DNA of 64,000 nt from Melioribacteraceae bacterium (GCA_027030245.1 JALVFE010000013.1:45237-109236); one strand, 5' to 3'. Shown: positions 9,727-17,937, counted from the first letter of the stretch. Program-made: numbers and translations. Notes: generated by a model not told the origin, from the letters alone.

Positions 9727-9750
9727 TGCCTGAATAAAAATATTCAGGCA
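9727..9750. repeat. perfect hairpin-forming inverted repeat
   Basis: TGCCTGAATA (9727-9736) pairs perfectly with TATTCAGGCA (9741-9750) around AAAA. A further CCTGAAAAATATAAG lies just upstream. It has no U-tract on the 3' side in either direction, so it is not a standard terminator, although it lies downstream of the small gene ending at 9778. Confidence 0.5.
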
Positions 9751-9777
9751 CAAAAAAAGTTTAACATGTGTAGCGAT

Positions 9778-9972
9778 TTATGATAAATAAATGAATGAAA
9801 ACAATAATAGAAAGAAATACAGTGTAGTCAGACCAATTTTAATCATAATATCTCTATTAACATTTCTTCTGAAGATAAGTTCATCTTCGATTGCATTTTT
9901 TTTGATAAAATCGCCGTGAGACGGGTCCCAATCTTGAATGTTAATAGCTTGTTCCGATGTATTGTTTTTCAT
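9778..9972 (-). CDS. 64-residue protein with C-terminal membrane helix
   Basis: I do not recognise this short protein. The first ~40 residues are polar and acidic/basic mixed; residues ~44-63 form a single hydrophobic helix reaching the C-terminus, the layout of a tail-anchored small membrane protein. The ATG at 9972 follows a good Shine-Dalgarno, GGGGAG. Upstream lie a TGGCAC-N5-TTGTG element (10072-10087) and a perfect TGTGA-N6-TCACA palindrome (10060-10075), so this is probably a real, regulated gene. It lies at the downstream edge of the EPS locus. Confidence 0.5.
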   Translation of the reverse strand: MKNNTSEQAINIQDWDPSHGDFIKKNAIEDELIFRRNVNRDIMIKIGLTTLYFFLLLFSFIYLS

Positions 9973-10059
9973 TTAATGCTCTCCCCGGATTTTTGGACTT
10001 TGAAATTATATTTTCGAAAATTTTTTAATTTTTTTTAGTCTGTTCAACAATATTTTCTG

Positions 10060-10075
10060 TGTGATATATATCACA
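10060..10075. promoter_or_regulatory. perfect CRP/FNR-type palindrome
   Basis: TGTGATATATATCACA is a fully symmetric 16-mer matching the CRP-family consensus TGTGA-N6-TCACA in both halves. It overlaps the downstream end of the candidate sigma-54 promoter at 10072-10087 for the 64-residue gene, a position suited to repression or to an alternative promoter. Confidence 0.5.
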
Positions 10076-10087
10076 AATTAAGTGCCA
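10072..10087 (-). promoter_or_regulatory. candidate sigma-54 promoter for the 64-residue gene
   Basis: On the minus strand the 16-mer TGGCACTTAATTTGTG matches TGGCAC-N5-TTGC with GT instead of GC at -12. It lies about 100 bases upstream of the ATG at 9972. Confidence 0.42.
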
Positions 10088-10148
10088 ATGAAAAACTTGC
10101 AAAATCGATTAAATTAAAAGGAAGCAAACTCGGTAAGTGTCTCAAAAT

Positions 10149-10186
10149 AACCATACGTTCAACTATGGTTAATTGAACGTATGGTT
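10149..10186 (-). terminator. inverted repeat, probable terminator of the phosphoglycosyltransferase/SLBB unit
   Basis: AACCATACGTTCAA (10149-10162) pairs perfectly with TTGAACGTATGGTT (10173-10186), a 14-bp stem with a ten-base loop, 12 bases past the stop of the SLBB gene at 10198. On the minus strand only ATTTT follows, so termination may be partial or protein-assisted. Confidence 0.6.
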
Positions 10187-10197
10187 AAGAGCAAAAA

Positions 10198-10728
10198 TCA
10201 AGTTCTATTGATTCTGATTATCAGGAGTGTAAGTGAAATCATTGCGGTAAAAATCTGAATTCCCACTCTAAACCAATCTTTAAAGTAAAGTTTAGGGGAA
10301 CCCGGAACAATTAGAATATCTCTGGCAATTAATTTAGGGGTTGTTCTGTTTTCTACCTCAATTTGGTTTTCCCAAAGTAAATCCTCGAAGTTAAATTTAA
10401 ACATTTGCTCGGTAGAATCGGGAAGAACCCTGTAAAGTCTAAGGTCATCCAAATGCGAGTCGTCCGTCGGACCACCTGCATATGAAAGTAAATCGATAAT
10501 TGTTGTATAATCCGGTACCAAATATCTTCCCGGATATTTTATAAAACCCCAAACCGAAACTTTCATGTTAACGGCTTCGGGATCGGAATAATCGTAATAA
10601 CCGCCTTGCCGTTGGTATATTCCGGTATAAGTTTTACCGAGTTCTACGTTACCCACTTGGGCATATAAAGAACCGGCAGAAAAAACGGTTACGGATAGGA
10701 TGATAAAGAAGAATATTTGTTTTGTCAT
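10198..10728 (-). CDS. short SLBB-domain polysaccharide export-like protein with C-terminal membrane helix
   Basis: A 176-residue secreted or periplasmic protein. It has a signal peptide (cleavage near SLYA-QVG), then one SLBB beta-grasp domain (about residues 52-140: VSVWGFIKYPGRYLVPDYTT, LLSYAGGPT, LRLYRV), and finally a hydrophobic helix (about 153-172). SLBB domains occur in the outer-membrane exporter Wza, but this protein is less than half the size of Wza and lacks the N-terminal poly_export domain, so it is not a full exporter. It follows the phosphoglycosyltransferase gene by 89 bases, which supports a role in EPS secretion or in linking export to the inner membrane. A hairpin follows its stop. 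Confidence 0.75.
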   Translation of the reverse strand: MTKQIFFFIILSVTVFSAGSLYAQVGNVELGKTYTGIYQRQGGYYDYSDPEAVNMKVSVWGFIKYPGRYLVPDYTTIIDLLSYAGGPTDDSHLDDLRLYRVLPDSTEQMFKFNFEDLLWENQIEVENRTTPKLIARDILIVPGSPKLYFKDWFRVGIQIFTAMISLTLLIIRINRT

Positions 10729-10817
10729 GGAGTCCTCAAAGTATATACTTTACTTACAAACTTATTCAATTTATTTGAAAATTTAAAAGAAAATTTTAAT
10801 GATTTAACATTAATCGG

Positions 10818-12254
10818 TTATTTGCCGCCTTTAGAAAATAACATAACCGGAATGGTTTTGAGAATTAGTTGTAAATCCAACCATGGCGACATATTGTTGA
10901 TGTAATATAAATCAAGTACAACCGAATCTATAAAAGAAACGGAACTTCTTCCCCAAACTTGCCAAACACCCGTGCAACCAGGAAGAACATTTACTCTTCT
11001 CTTTTGCCAGCTGTCGTAGTTTTCGTATTCGTAAGGGAGTGAAGGTCGTGGACCAACCAAACTCATATCACCTTTTATAACGTTAAATAACTGAGGTAAT
11101 TCGTCGAGCGAAGTTTTTCTGATGATTTTGCCAATCCACGTAACCCGGTCTTCGTTGATTATTTTTGTTCCTTGAGCTTTCGGAGCGCTCTGTTTCATAA
11201 ACTCAATCATTTTTTTCTTACGTTCTTCGTCGTCGTCATCGACCATTCTCATCGACCTGAATTTGTAAAATTCAAACGGCTTTCCGTTTTTACCTATTCG
11301 GATTTGTTTATAAAAAACCGGACCCTTGGATGATAACTTTATTAATATGGCAATAATCAACATTAACGGGGATAAAATTATCAATGCGGCTAGCGAAATT
11401 GTGGTATCGAAAAATCTTTTTATTCCAAGAGTGAAATTACTGTTATAATGCGGCGAAACTCCGAGAACCGGAATACCCGCATATTTTTCCGTAGAAACTT
11501 TTTTGGTAACAATATCAAATAGTTCGGAGCTTAGTTTAACACTAACATTCAATTGATTACATTTATCTAAAATTTCCAGTAATCTATCGTAATTTATATT
11601 GTCTATGGCAATTAGAATTTCATCTATCTTATGAATTTTGCTTATCTCTTGCAGGTCGTCTATTTTCCCAAGTATTTTAATTCCCGAAATAATCTCTTCA
11701 CCGTTATGGTCCTTGTCCACTATAAAACCCAGAATATTAAGACCCTCAGGATTTTCAAACAATAGTTTTGTCGCTAATAATTTTCCGGCATTACCATCGC
11801 CTACGATAACAATATTGCTGTTAAATTGTTGTTTATATCTTAGTAGTAAACTTCTGAAAAGCTCGACCCTTAGTAAGTACAATAAAGGAGTAACGATTAC
11901 AATAAAAACAAAGATTATCAAACGGGAATCAAGCACTTCCGAGGATTTAACGATGTGCGAAATAACAACAATATTTAAAGTTCCGTAATAAAGAGATTTG
12001 ATAACGGCAGTTAAATGAGCAGACCTGCTAAAGATTATATTAATCTTATATAATCCGTTTATTTGAAAGATTACAATGAATAGAATTGTAGCAATCAAGA
12101 ATAAAAATAAAACTGGTAAAGCAACTTCAATAAATTCAAACAACCCCAAGCTTTTATCGTATCTTACATAATAAGCGGCAAGAATAAATGAAAGAGATAA
12201 CAATATTGAATCCGCGAGGGCAAAGTAGATCTTATATTTTGGTACGTTGTTCAT
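10818..12254 (-). CDS. undecaprenyl-phosphate sugar phosphotransferase (WbaP/WcaJ type)
   Basis: This 478-residue enzyme would start repeat-unit assembly by moving a sugar-1-phosphate from a nucleotide sugar to undecaprenyl phosphate at the inner membrane. Residues 1-135 contain four to five membrane helices. A Rossmann-like CoA-binding_3 domain follows (NIVIVGDGNAGK, residue ~145). The C-terminal catalytic domain opens with KRFFDTTISL and contains GPVFYKQIRIGKNGK, FEFYKFRSM, a DELPQLFNVIKGDMSLVGPRP segment and GVWQVWGRS. It is the classic large polytopic type. It precedes the SLBB gene in one unit, and a sigma-54-like promoter lies 75 bases upstream of its start. Confidence 0.92.
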   Translation of the reverse strand: MNNVPKYKIYFALADSILLSLSFILAAYYVRYDKSLGLFEFIEVALPVLFLFLIATILFIVIFQINGLYKINIIFSRSAHLTAVIKSLYYGTLNIVVISHIVKSSEVLDSRLIIFVFIVIVTPLLYLLRVELFRSLLLRYKQQFNSNIVIVGDGNAGKLLATKLLFENPEGLNILGFIVDKDHNGEEIISGIKILGKIDDLQEISKIHKIDEILIAIDNINYDRLLEILDKCNQLNVSVKLSSELFDIVTKKVSTEKYAGIPVLGVSPHYNSNFTLGIKRFFDTTISLAALIILSPLMLIIAILIKLSSKGPVFYKQIRIGKNGKPFEFYKFRSMRMVDDDDEERKKKMIEFMKQSAPKAQGTKIINEDRVTWIGKIIRKTSLDELPQLFNVIKGDMSLVGPRPSLPYEYENYDSWQKRRVNVLPGCTGVWQVWGRSSVSFIDSVVLDLYYINNMSPWLDLQLILKTIPVMLFSKGGK

Positions 12255-12328
12255 AGTTGCTTTCTTTTCCCGATATCAAATTTAACAATTTAGAAATTTA
12301 GTTTCATTATTTAATTTCCTAATCTTTT

Positions 12329-12344
12329 TGCAAACTCTGTGCCT
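12329..12344 (-). promoter_or_regulatory. candidate sigma-54 promoter of the phosphoglycosyltransferase/SLBB unit
   Basis: On the minus strand AGGCACAGAGTTTGCA matches the -24/-12 consensus at GG, CAC, TTGCA and the exact spacing, the best match in the window together with 63544-63559. It lies about 75 bases before the ATG at 12254. Confidence 0.62.
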
Positions 12345-12355
12345 AAAATTATCAA

Positions 12356-12368
12356 TCTCAAAATGAGA
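12356..12368. promoter_or_regulatory. TCTCA-N3-TGAGA palindrome near the -24 element
   Basis: A perfect 5+3+5 palindrome begins 12 bases upstream of the sigma-54-like element. A one-mismatch copy, TCTTAAAATGAGA, lies at about 56612-56624 in the other large EPS regulatory gap. Confidence 0.3.
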
Positions 12369-12393
12369 ATTTATTGATTTTCTTTCAGTGAAT

Positions 12394-12409
12394 ACTGATT
12401 TGCATCACA
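12394..12409. promoter_or_regulatory. TGTGA-N6-TCACA-like site upstream of the -24 element
   Basis: ACTGATTTGCATCACA keeps TGA and TCACA of the CRP-type palindrome and the ATCACA half seen at 10060, 63500 and 63528. It lies 50 bases upstream of the -24 element, in the usual enhancer region. Confidence 0.35.
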
Positions 12410-12531
12410 AAATCTTCGAAATTCAACGGTTTTTACATGGTTATCGTTTTTTATTTGAGACAACAAACTTTTCAAAGTATCATTTTGATACTCAGGAATC
12501 ATCGGTTTAACAGCTTTCAACGGATTTCGGT

Positions 12532-12572
12532 TTCAAAATAAAAAAGCCGACTTAACAAAAGTTAAGCCGGCT
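12532..12572 (-). terminator. rho-independent terminator after the T9SS Ig/LamG/FN3 gene
   Basis: AGCCGACTTAAC (12545-12556) pairs with GTTAAGCCGGCT (12561-12572) with one G-U pair, four-base loop, and on the minus strand a TTTTTTATTTT tract follows. It lies 23 bases past the stop at 12596. Confidence 0.88.
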
Positions 12573-12595
12573 GTAATCATAGGAGTCAATCATGA

Positions 12596-15500
12596 TTATT
12601 TGAGAAGGACCATTTTGCGGGTTTCCACAAATTTCTTTCCGTTTTCGCCTGTAGCTTGAATTGCGTACAAGTAGATACCACTTGTTAACTCGGATGCATC
12701 GAAATTAATCGTGTGCCATCCGGCAGAGAAATTATCATCTACCAATTTCAAAATTTCTTGACCAAGCAAGTTATATATCGAGATTGTTACACTGGCTTGT
12801 TCCGGCAATCCGAATTTAATTGTAGTTGACGGATTGAACGGATTCGGATAATTTTGTTTGATAGTAAATTCTGTCGGAAGTGCTTCTTCCGATTTAATAT
12901 CGGTAAATACTTCAACGGATTTTTCGCTTGAATAATCCGAAACAGTATCTTTGTTGAATGCATAAATTCTGTATAAGTATACGGTTGAATCTTTAACCGT
13001 AATATCCATAAAGTAGGTTTCGTTTGCCCCCACCGAATCGACCACCATGAAATCTGCACCTACAACGGCTTCTTTTCTTTCAATTACAAATCCTTCCTCA
13101 TTCGAAGAATTGTCTTGCCATGTCAATTCCGGAACACCTCTACTGGAGTGGAGTGAAATTGACAAGTTTGAGGGTGCCGGTATAGGAGTAATCTTTGTTT
13201 TCACAGTAAGTAAGTTTGAATAAACTGAAGTTGTATGTACGTTGAACGCTTTAACCCGGTAAGTATATTCGGTATTATCAGTAATGGTTGAATCTTTGTA
13301 AGAAGTAACGTTTGCGCCGACAGAATCCAAGACGGAATAAGCAATAGGCGAACCGCTTCCGCGTTCAATAATGAAACCGTCTTCGTTATCCGAGTTATCC
13401 GTCCAACCAATAGTTACGCTTCCAATTTCGTTGGCAACCAGAGTTAAATCCGTGGGTGCCAATACGTCTGAGAATAACGAGGTTACACTTTGTTCGTTAC
13501 TGTAATCCGACTGCGAACTGGCGTTAAATGCTTTCACTCTGTAAGTGTAAGTTACTTCTTCGCCGACGCTGTTATCTATGTATGCAGTTGCATTTGCGGC
13601 TGCGGTATCCAAAACAGTAAATACTACGGGATTTCCTTCTCCGCGTTCGATTATATAACCGGATTCTGCGGAAGAGTTGTCTTCCCAGTTTAATGTTATT
13701 TCACCTACCGCTGTTGCTTGAGCCGAGAGATTAGTCGGAGCAAATAATTTTGTGCTCACCGAAACGGAATCGCTGTATGCGGATGAACGGTTGGCAAAGC
13801 TGTTGTTTGCTTTTACTCGATATACGTAAGCCGCACCTTCCGAAACAGTTGCGTCGACAAAAGAAGTGGAATCCGCGCCGGTTGTGCCTACTTGAGAGAA
13901 AGCCAACGAATCGGCATCGCTTCTTTCTATAACAAACCCGTCTTCGTTATCTGAATTATCTTGCCAGGTAAGTGTTACTTGGGTTTCGGTTGCACTGGCA
14001 CTTACAGAGGTCGGTGCGGAAATCGATTCGATTCCTTCAGGACCGAAATTGTAATTGTGTTGTACTTCACTGGCTGCCAAAGGTCTGTCAAAAATAGCAA
14101 CATAGTTATAACTTCCGAACCACGGATTTTCATCTATCAATTCGTTTGCGAAAGACAAACGATATGAATTGCTCCAATTTGATAAATCACCGCCTAAATC
14201 AACTCTTGCGGCTTCTGCTCCGTCTACGTAAAGTATACCTTCGCCGTTGTTGTTAAATACATAAACTATATGCTGAAGTTCACCGGTAACTGCTCCGGCG
14301 GATGTTTCAACATAAGGAACGCCGTTGTCGTTGGTTTGAGTAGTTCTTAGTCTAAATACATATTTATCGCCGCTTTGGAATAAAGACATGTTTCTGTATA
14401 AACCGTCTTGAGAAATTGTGAGAATTCTGGTATCGGAAGTAGTAGAAGTTACTGAAGGCTTAACCCAAACTTCCACGCTCAAAGTATTGGATGAAGTTAC
14501 CGCATTATAAATTTTTGTTGCGGCTCCGCTCGTAATTATTGATGCTGCGGAATTTACATCCAAACCAAACTGTTGCCAAGAAACTGCCGACGGAGAATTG
14601 ATGTCGAGGTTTAACGGAGTACCGTTACCGGAAACATCGTTTATAACTGTTCCGCTGCCTTCATTGAAATTATATTGTGCAACTACACCTGTAGTAACTC
14701 TTTGATCGGGAGAAGATACTGCCAATTCGGCGGCATTACTTGTTACCGAACCTGAAGAGTTGGTTACCACACAAGTATAATTTCCTTCGTCGGAATAATC
14801 GACGTTGGCAATTGTTAATGTAGAACTTGTTTCTCCGGCGATGTCCACGCCGTCTTTTTGCCATTGATAGCTTAAAGGATTATCTCCCGCGGCTACAACT
14901 TCGAACGTAGCTGTCTCGCCAAGGAAGAGATATTGATCCACCGGTTGTTTAGCTATATACGGTGCGGTTTCATGATCGACACCGAGATTATAATTTTGCG
15001 AAACTTCCGATGCATTCAAGTGCAAGTTGTAAATTGAAACTTCGTAATAAATACCTAACCAAGGTAAATTTTGACCTAATTCACCTGCTAGTAATAATCT
15101 GAAATTACTATCCCAATTGGAAAAATCTCCGGATGCGGTACCGGAATTGTTTAATGAACCGTTAATATAAACTTGCCATTCACCGTAAGCGTTACGGGTA
15201 TAAACGATATGAGTTAAATCGGTAGTAACAGTTCCGGATGTTGATCCCACGGATGGTTGACCGTTACTGTTAGAAGTTGAAGTTCTCAAACGAATTTCGT
15301 ATAAGTCGGCGTCTAGCGGACCCAACGTAAAGTTACGGTTATTCAAACCGCTTGAGTTGGAAACAATATTTCTTAAACCGCTAACATTATTCTCGTCAGG
15401 TCGAACCCATGCCTCTATCGTAATTTCATCTGTTGATTGACAAGCGCTAATAATTTTTGTGGCGGCACTGCTCGATTTAATGTCGGCCGAACCTGTTATT

Positions 15501-15985
15501 TTCAATCCGTATTGAGTCCACGCTGCATTTTCGGGGTTGTTAATTTTAAGTGTTAGAGGTGAGCCTACGCCCGATTTATCCGAAATATAAATATCGCTTC
15601 CCTCGTTAAACGTATACTTTGCTTGTATGTTATGGTTAATTTTATTTCCGGATGAAGTAACGTAAAGGTAAGCTGTGTTACTGTTTGTTGAACCGTTATC
15701 GTCCGTAACAACACAAACGAAAGCGCTGTTGCTGTCACTTAGAACGGTTACCGGAGTTGTGTAGGAACTGCTGGTGGCACCGGCAATATCAACGCCGTTC
15801 TTTTTCCATTGATATGTTAATGTGCCTGCGCCGCTCGCTTCAACCATAAAGGTTGCTGTTTCGCCTTCAATTACACCCTGACTGATGGGTTGTTTTGTTA
15901 TTGTCGGTTGTGCAAAAGAGGAAAAGAAAAATCCTCCCACCAACAAATAAACAAGTATAAGAGATAATGTTTTGACTTTTTTCAT
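12596..15985 (-). CDS. T9SS-sorted modular surface protein (Ig, LamG, FN3 repeats)
   Basis: This 1129-residue secreted protein is probably a structural or adhesive surface component. A signal peptide (cleavage near SSFA-QPT) is followed by an Ig-like domain (~27-112), a LamG/concanavalin-like domain (~115-337), a second Ig (~340-425), a second LamG (~430-650), four fibronectin III modules (~655-1035, each with a W-x-DNS-x-x-E-x-G(F/Y)-x-IERG core), and a T9SS type A sorting domain (~1045-1129: NYPNPFNPSTTIKFGLP). Family knowledge predicts export by T9SS and attachment to the cell surface or release. It is the last gene after two GT2 genes and has its own strong terminator. SD is AAAGGAGT. Confidence 0.9.
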   Translation of the reverse strand: MKKVKTLSLILVYLLVGGFFFSSFAQPTITKQPISQGVIEGETATFMVEASGAGTLTYQWKKNGVDIAGATSSSYTTPVTVLSDSNSAFVCVVTDDNGSTNSNTAYLYVTSSGNKINHNIQAKYTFNEGSDIYISDKSGVGSPLTLKINNPENAAWTQYGLKITGSADIKSSSAATKIISACQSTDEITIEAWVRPDENNVSGLRNIVSNSSGLNNRNFTLGPLDADLYEIRLRTSTSNSNGQPSVGSTSGTVTTDLTHIVYTRNAYGEWQVYINGSLNNSGTASGDFSNWDSNFRLLLAGELGQNLPWLGIYYEVSIYNLHLNASEVSQNYNLGVDHETAPYIAKQPVDQYLFLGETATFEVVAAGDNPLSYQWQKDGVDIAGETSSTLTIANVDYSDEGNYTCVVTNSSGSVTSNAAELAVSSPDQRVTTGVVAQYNFNEGSGTVINDVSGNGTPLNLDINSPSAVSWQQFGLDVNSAASIITSGAATKIYNAVTSSNTLSVEVWVKPSVTSTTSDTRILTISQDGLYRNMSLFQSGDKYVFRLRTTQTNDNGVPYVETSAGAVTGELQHIVYVFNNNGEGILYVDGAEAARVDLGGDLSNWSNSYRLSFANELIDENPWFGSYNYVAIFDRPLAASEVQHNYNFGPEGIESISAPTSVSASATETQVTLTWQDNSDNEDGFVIERSDADSLAFSQVGTTGADSTSFVDATVSEGAAYVYRVKANNSFANRSSAYSDSVSVSTKLFAPTNLSAQATAVGEITLNWEDNSSAESGYIIERGEGNPVVFTVLDTAAANATAYIDNSVGEEVTYTYRVKAFNASSQSDYSNEQSVTSLFSDVLAPTDLTLVANEIGSVTIGWTDNSDNEDGFIIERGSGSPIAYSVLDSVGANVTSYKDSTITDNTEYTYRVKAFNVHTTSVYSNLLTVKTKITPIPAPSNLSISLHSSRGVPELTWQDNSSNEEGFVIERKEAVVGADFMVVDSVGANETYFMDITVKDSTVYLYRIYAFNKDTVSDYSSEKSVEVFTDIKSEEALPTEFTIKQNYPNPFNPSTTIKFGLPEQASVTISIYNLLGQEILKLVDDNFSAGWHTINFDASELTSGIYLYAIQATGENGKKFVETRKMVLLK

Positions 15986-16019
15986 TAAAGTACTCCTTTG
16001 TTGATTAATAAAATTATTA

Positions 16020-16985
16020 CTAACTCGCTTTATTTTTCTTGAATTGAATAACTTTTTCGATTACATAATCTTTTAAATCTTTTGCGTGAGTGAAAATTAT
16101 CAGCTCTCCGATTAAACCTATGGAAAATGAGAGAACTCCGAATACGAGGAGTAATATGCTAACCAAAACCAACGGTCGATCCGCTAACGGAACACCCATG
16201 AAAACTCTTTGAATGAAAAGATAAATTCCCAGCAACGCACCAAGTGAAAAAACTATTAATCCGGAACTTCCGAAAAACCGGATTGGCTTTTTCGTGAATT
16301 TGATTAAAAAGAATAGTGAGATTAATTCCAAAAGTCGGCTGATATAATTCCTTAAAGGATAGAACGCCTGGCGGAAATCCTTTTTGAATTGTTTTACTTT
16401 AACTTCTTCTACTTTATAGCCGTATCTCCAAGCCCATAATGGTAGAAATCGATCTTGATCGCCGTACATGTAAATATGATTCAGTACGTCTCTTCTGAAA
16501 GCCCTGACGTTACATTTTAAATCGTGAAAATGCGTACCGACAAATAATTTTATAAGGAAATTAAAAAACTTTTGTTGTATGTTGTTGAGAAACCCGTCTA
16601 ATCTCGGATATCTCCAACCGATTGTCATATCTTTGTCTTTAAGACCGTCAATTAATTTAGGAATATCATTCGCATCAACTTGTTGATAGGAGGGTAGAGT
16701 AATAATCATTTCACCTTCTGCATTGTCGAATCCGGCTTCCAAAGCAGTTGCATCACCAAACCACCGGCCGAGTTTAATTATTTTTATATTTTCGTAATCC
16801 TTGCTGATTTCGGTAAGTTTATCAATAACGTCGGGCAATTCGCCGTCTATTACATAAATCAATTCATAATTCTTCCTTGTCTTATCCAAACCTCTTTTAT
16901 AGGCTTCGAATAATTCTTCAACATCGTCGAAGTAATACTTTTCATAATAAACTACGATAGCCGATAATTCGATATTATTTGTCAT
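16020..16985 (-). CDS. GT2-like glycosyltransferase with degenerate DxD motif, two C-terminal membrane helices
   Basis: About 321 residues with a GT-A fold, layout like the DPM1/ArnC group: N-terminal catalytic domain to ~215, then two membrane helices (~230-305). Where the active paralogue next door has MDGDLQNDPED, this protein reads TLPSYQQVDANDIP, so the metal-binding aspartates are missing although the flanking structure is conserved (LGRWFGDATALEAGF, GWRYPR). It may therefore be a non-catalytic partner or use an altered mechanism. The start at 16985 (MTNNIE) overlaps the upstream GT2 gene by 11 bases; an earlier ATG at 17000 is possible. It precedes the T9SS protein gene by 34 bases. 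Confidence 0.8.
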   Translation of the reverse strand: MTNNIELSAIVVYYEKYYFDDVEELFEAYKRGLDKTRKNYELIYVIDGELPDVIDKLTEISKDYENIKIIKLGRWFGDATALEAGFDNAEGEMIITLPSYQQVDANDIPKLIDGLKDKDMTIGWRYPRLDGFLNNIQQKFFNFLIKLFVGTHFHDLKCNVRAFRRDVLNHIYMYGDQDRFLPLWAWRYGYKVEEVKVKQFKKDFRQAFYPLRNYISRLLELISLFFLIKFTKKPIRFFGSSGLIVFSLGALLGIYLFIQRVFMGVPLADRPLVLVSILLLVFGVLSFSIGLIGELIIFTHAKDLKDYVIEKVIQFKKNKAS

Positions 16986-17937
16986 CAATATGCCCCGCAT
17001 TCTCTAACTGATTCTTGTATTTGAATTTGTATAAGTTTTCAATTTTTAAATTTCCGCTTTGATAAATCAGATGGCTGATAATTCCGAAAAACATCAATGT
17101 TAAGCTTAAAATTCCAAGAAGGGCTGCAGACCCCAACGTTACCACAATGGTTTGATATTGATAATGTATTAATTGGATTAAGGATATTGCAAGAAGAACA
17201 AAAAATAATAATCCGAAAATCAATGCAACAAAACCGAACCCGAATAACGGTCGGGAAAAAGAATAAAAAACGGTTTTTAAAGCCAAGAGATCTAAAATAA
17301 CTTTGTAGATTCTGGATAACCCGTATTTAGAAGAGCCGAATCTTCTTGGATGATGTTTTACTTTTATTTGAGTGAATCTGGCGCCGGCAAGAGCGGTAAT
17401 CACCGGAAGCAATCTATGCATTTCGGAATACATTGGAAAATGCTTTATAATTTCTGCCCGGTAAGCCCGGATTGCACATCCGTTATCTTTTACCGGAATT
17501 CCCGTAACTGTTCTTACCAACCAGTTTGCAATTTTTGAAGGTAATTTCCTTGATATCAATTTGTCTTTTCTGTTATATCTCCAACCGAGAACAATATCGT
17601 ATCCTTCTTTCAGTTTCGATACCATATTGCCAATATCTTCAGGGTCGTTTTGTAAATCTCCGTCCATTGTAACTATGAACTTTCCCGTTGCGTGTTGAAA
17701 ACCGGCGTGAAGTCCTGTGGTTTGACCGTAATTTCTTTTGAGTTTCACAATTTTTACACGTGGATCATTTTGAGCCATTTCCATTGCATTTTTCAAAGTA
17801 TTGTCAGAGCTTCCGTCATCAACGATTATTAGTTCATATTCGTACGGAAGTTTAGACATAGCATTAACTACTGCTTCATGCAGCGGTTTAATGGATTCTT
17901 CTTCGTTATAAAACGGGATTACTATTGATATATCCAT
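16975..17937 (-). CDS. GT2 glycosyltransferase, polyprenyl-phosphate sugar transferase type
   Basis: A 320-residue DPM1/ArnC/GtrB-like enzyme that would load a sugar from a nucleotide donor onto a polyprenyl phosphate on the cytoplasmic face. The catalytic domain starts at MDISIVIPFYNEEESI, with IIVDDGSSDNT, KRNYGQTTGLHAGF, the metal site MDGDLQNDPEDI (~residue 92) and GWRYNRKD. Two membrane helices (~232-300) anchor it. It is the first gene of the unit that ends with the T9SS protein and overlaps the second GT2 gene, which suggests that the two enzymes work together. A weaker sigma-54-like site lies ~40 bases upstream. Confidence 0.9.
   Translation of the reverse strand: MDISIVIPFYNEEESIKPLHEAVVNAMSKLPYEYELIIVDDGSSDNTLKNAMEMAQNDPRVKIVKLKRNYGQTTGLHAGFQHATGKFIVTMDGDLQNDPEDIGNMVSKLKEGYDIVLGWRYNRKDKLISRKLPSKIANWLVRTVTGIPVKDNGCAIRAYRAEIIKHFPMYSEMHRLLPVITALAGARFTQIKVKHHPRRFGSSKYGLSRIYKVILDLLALKTVFYSFSRPLFGFGFVALIFGLLFFVLLAISLIQLIHYQYQTIVVTLGSAALLGILSLTLMFFGIISHLIYQSGNLKIENLYKFKYKNQLENAGHIDDK

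Larger units (their letters stand above)
12255..12595. other. 341-base regulatory region upstream of the phosphoglycosyltransferase unit
   Basis: No gene is seen here. The stretch holds a sigma-54-like promoter (12329-12344, minus), a TCTCA-N3-TGAGA palindrome (12356-12368), a TGA-N6-TCACA-like site (12394-12409) and the terminator of the T9SS protein gene (12532-12572). Confidence 0.6.

Noticed and set aside
9216..9778. Phage or integrative-element attachment site at tRNA-Arg
   Set aside because: No duplicate of the tRNA 3' end and no integrase gene were found; kept only as a low-interest observation.
10083..10101. Plus-strand TGCCAATGAAAAACTTGCA as a sigma-54 promoter
   Set aside because: Although it ends with TTGCA, the upstream block lacks GG at the right distance (spacing three bases too long), and no plus-strand gene follows.
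13490..14167. Plus-strand open frames inside the T9SS protein gene
   Set aside because: They are antisense shadows of repeated Ig/FN3 coding sequence, with no RBS and no recognisable protein.
12596..15985. Repetitive DNA in the surface-protein gene as a CRISPR-like or tandem array
   Set aside because: Repeats are diverged FN3/LamG protein modules in frame, not short identical DNA repeats with spacers. No CRISPR array was seen anywhere in the window.
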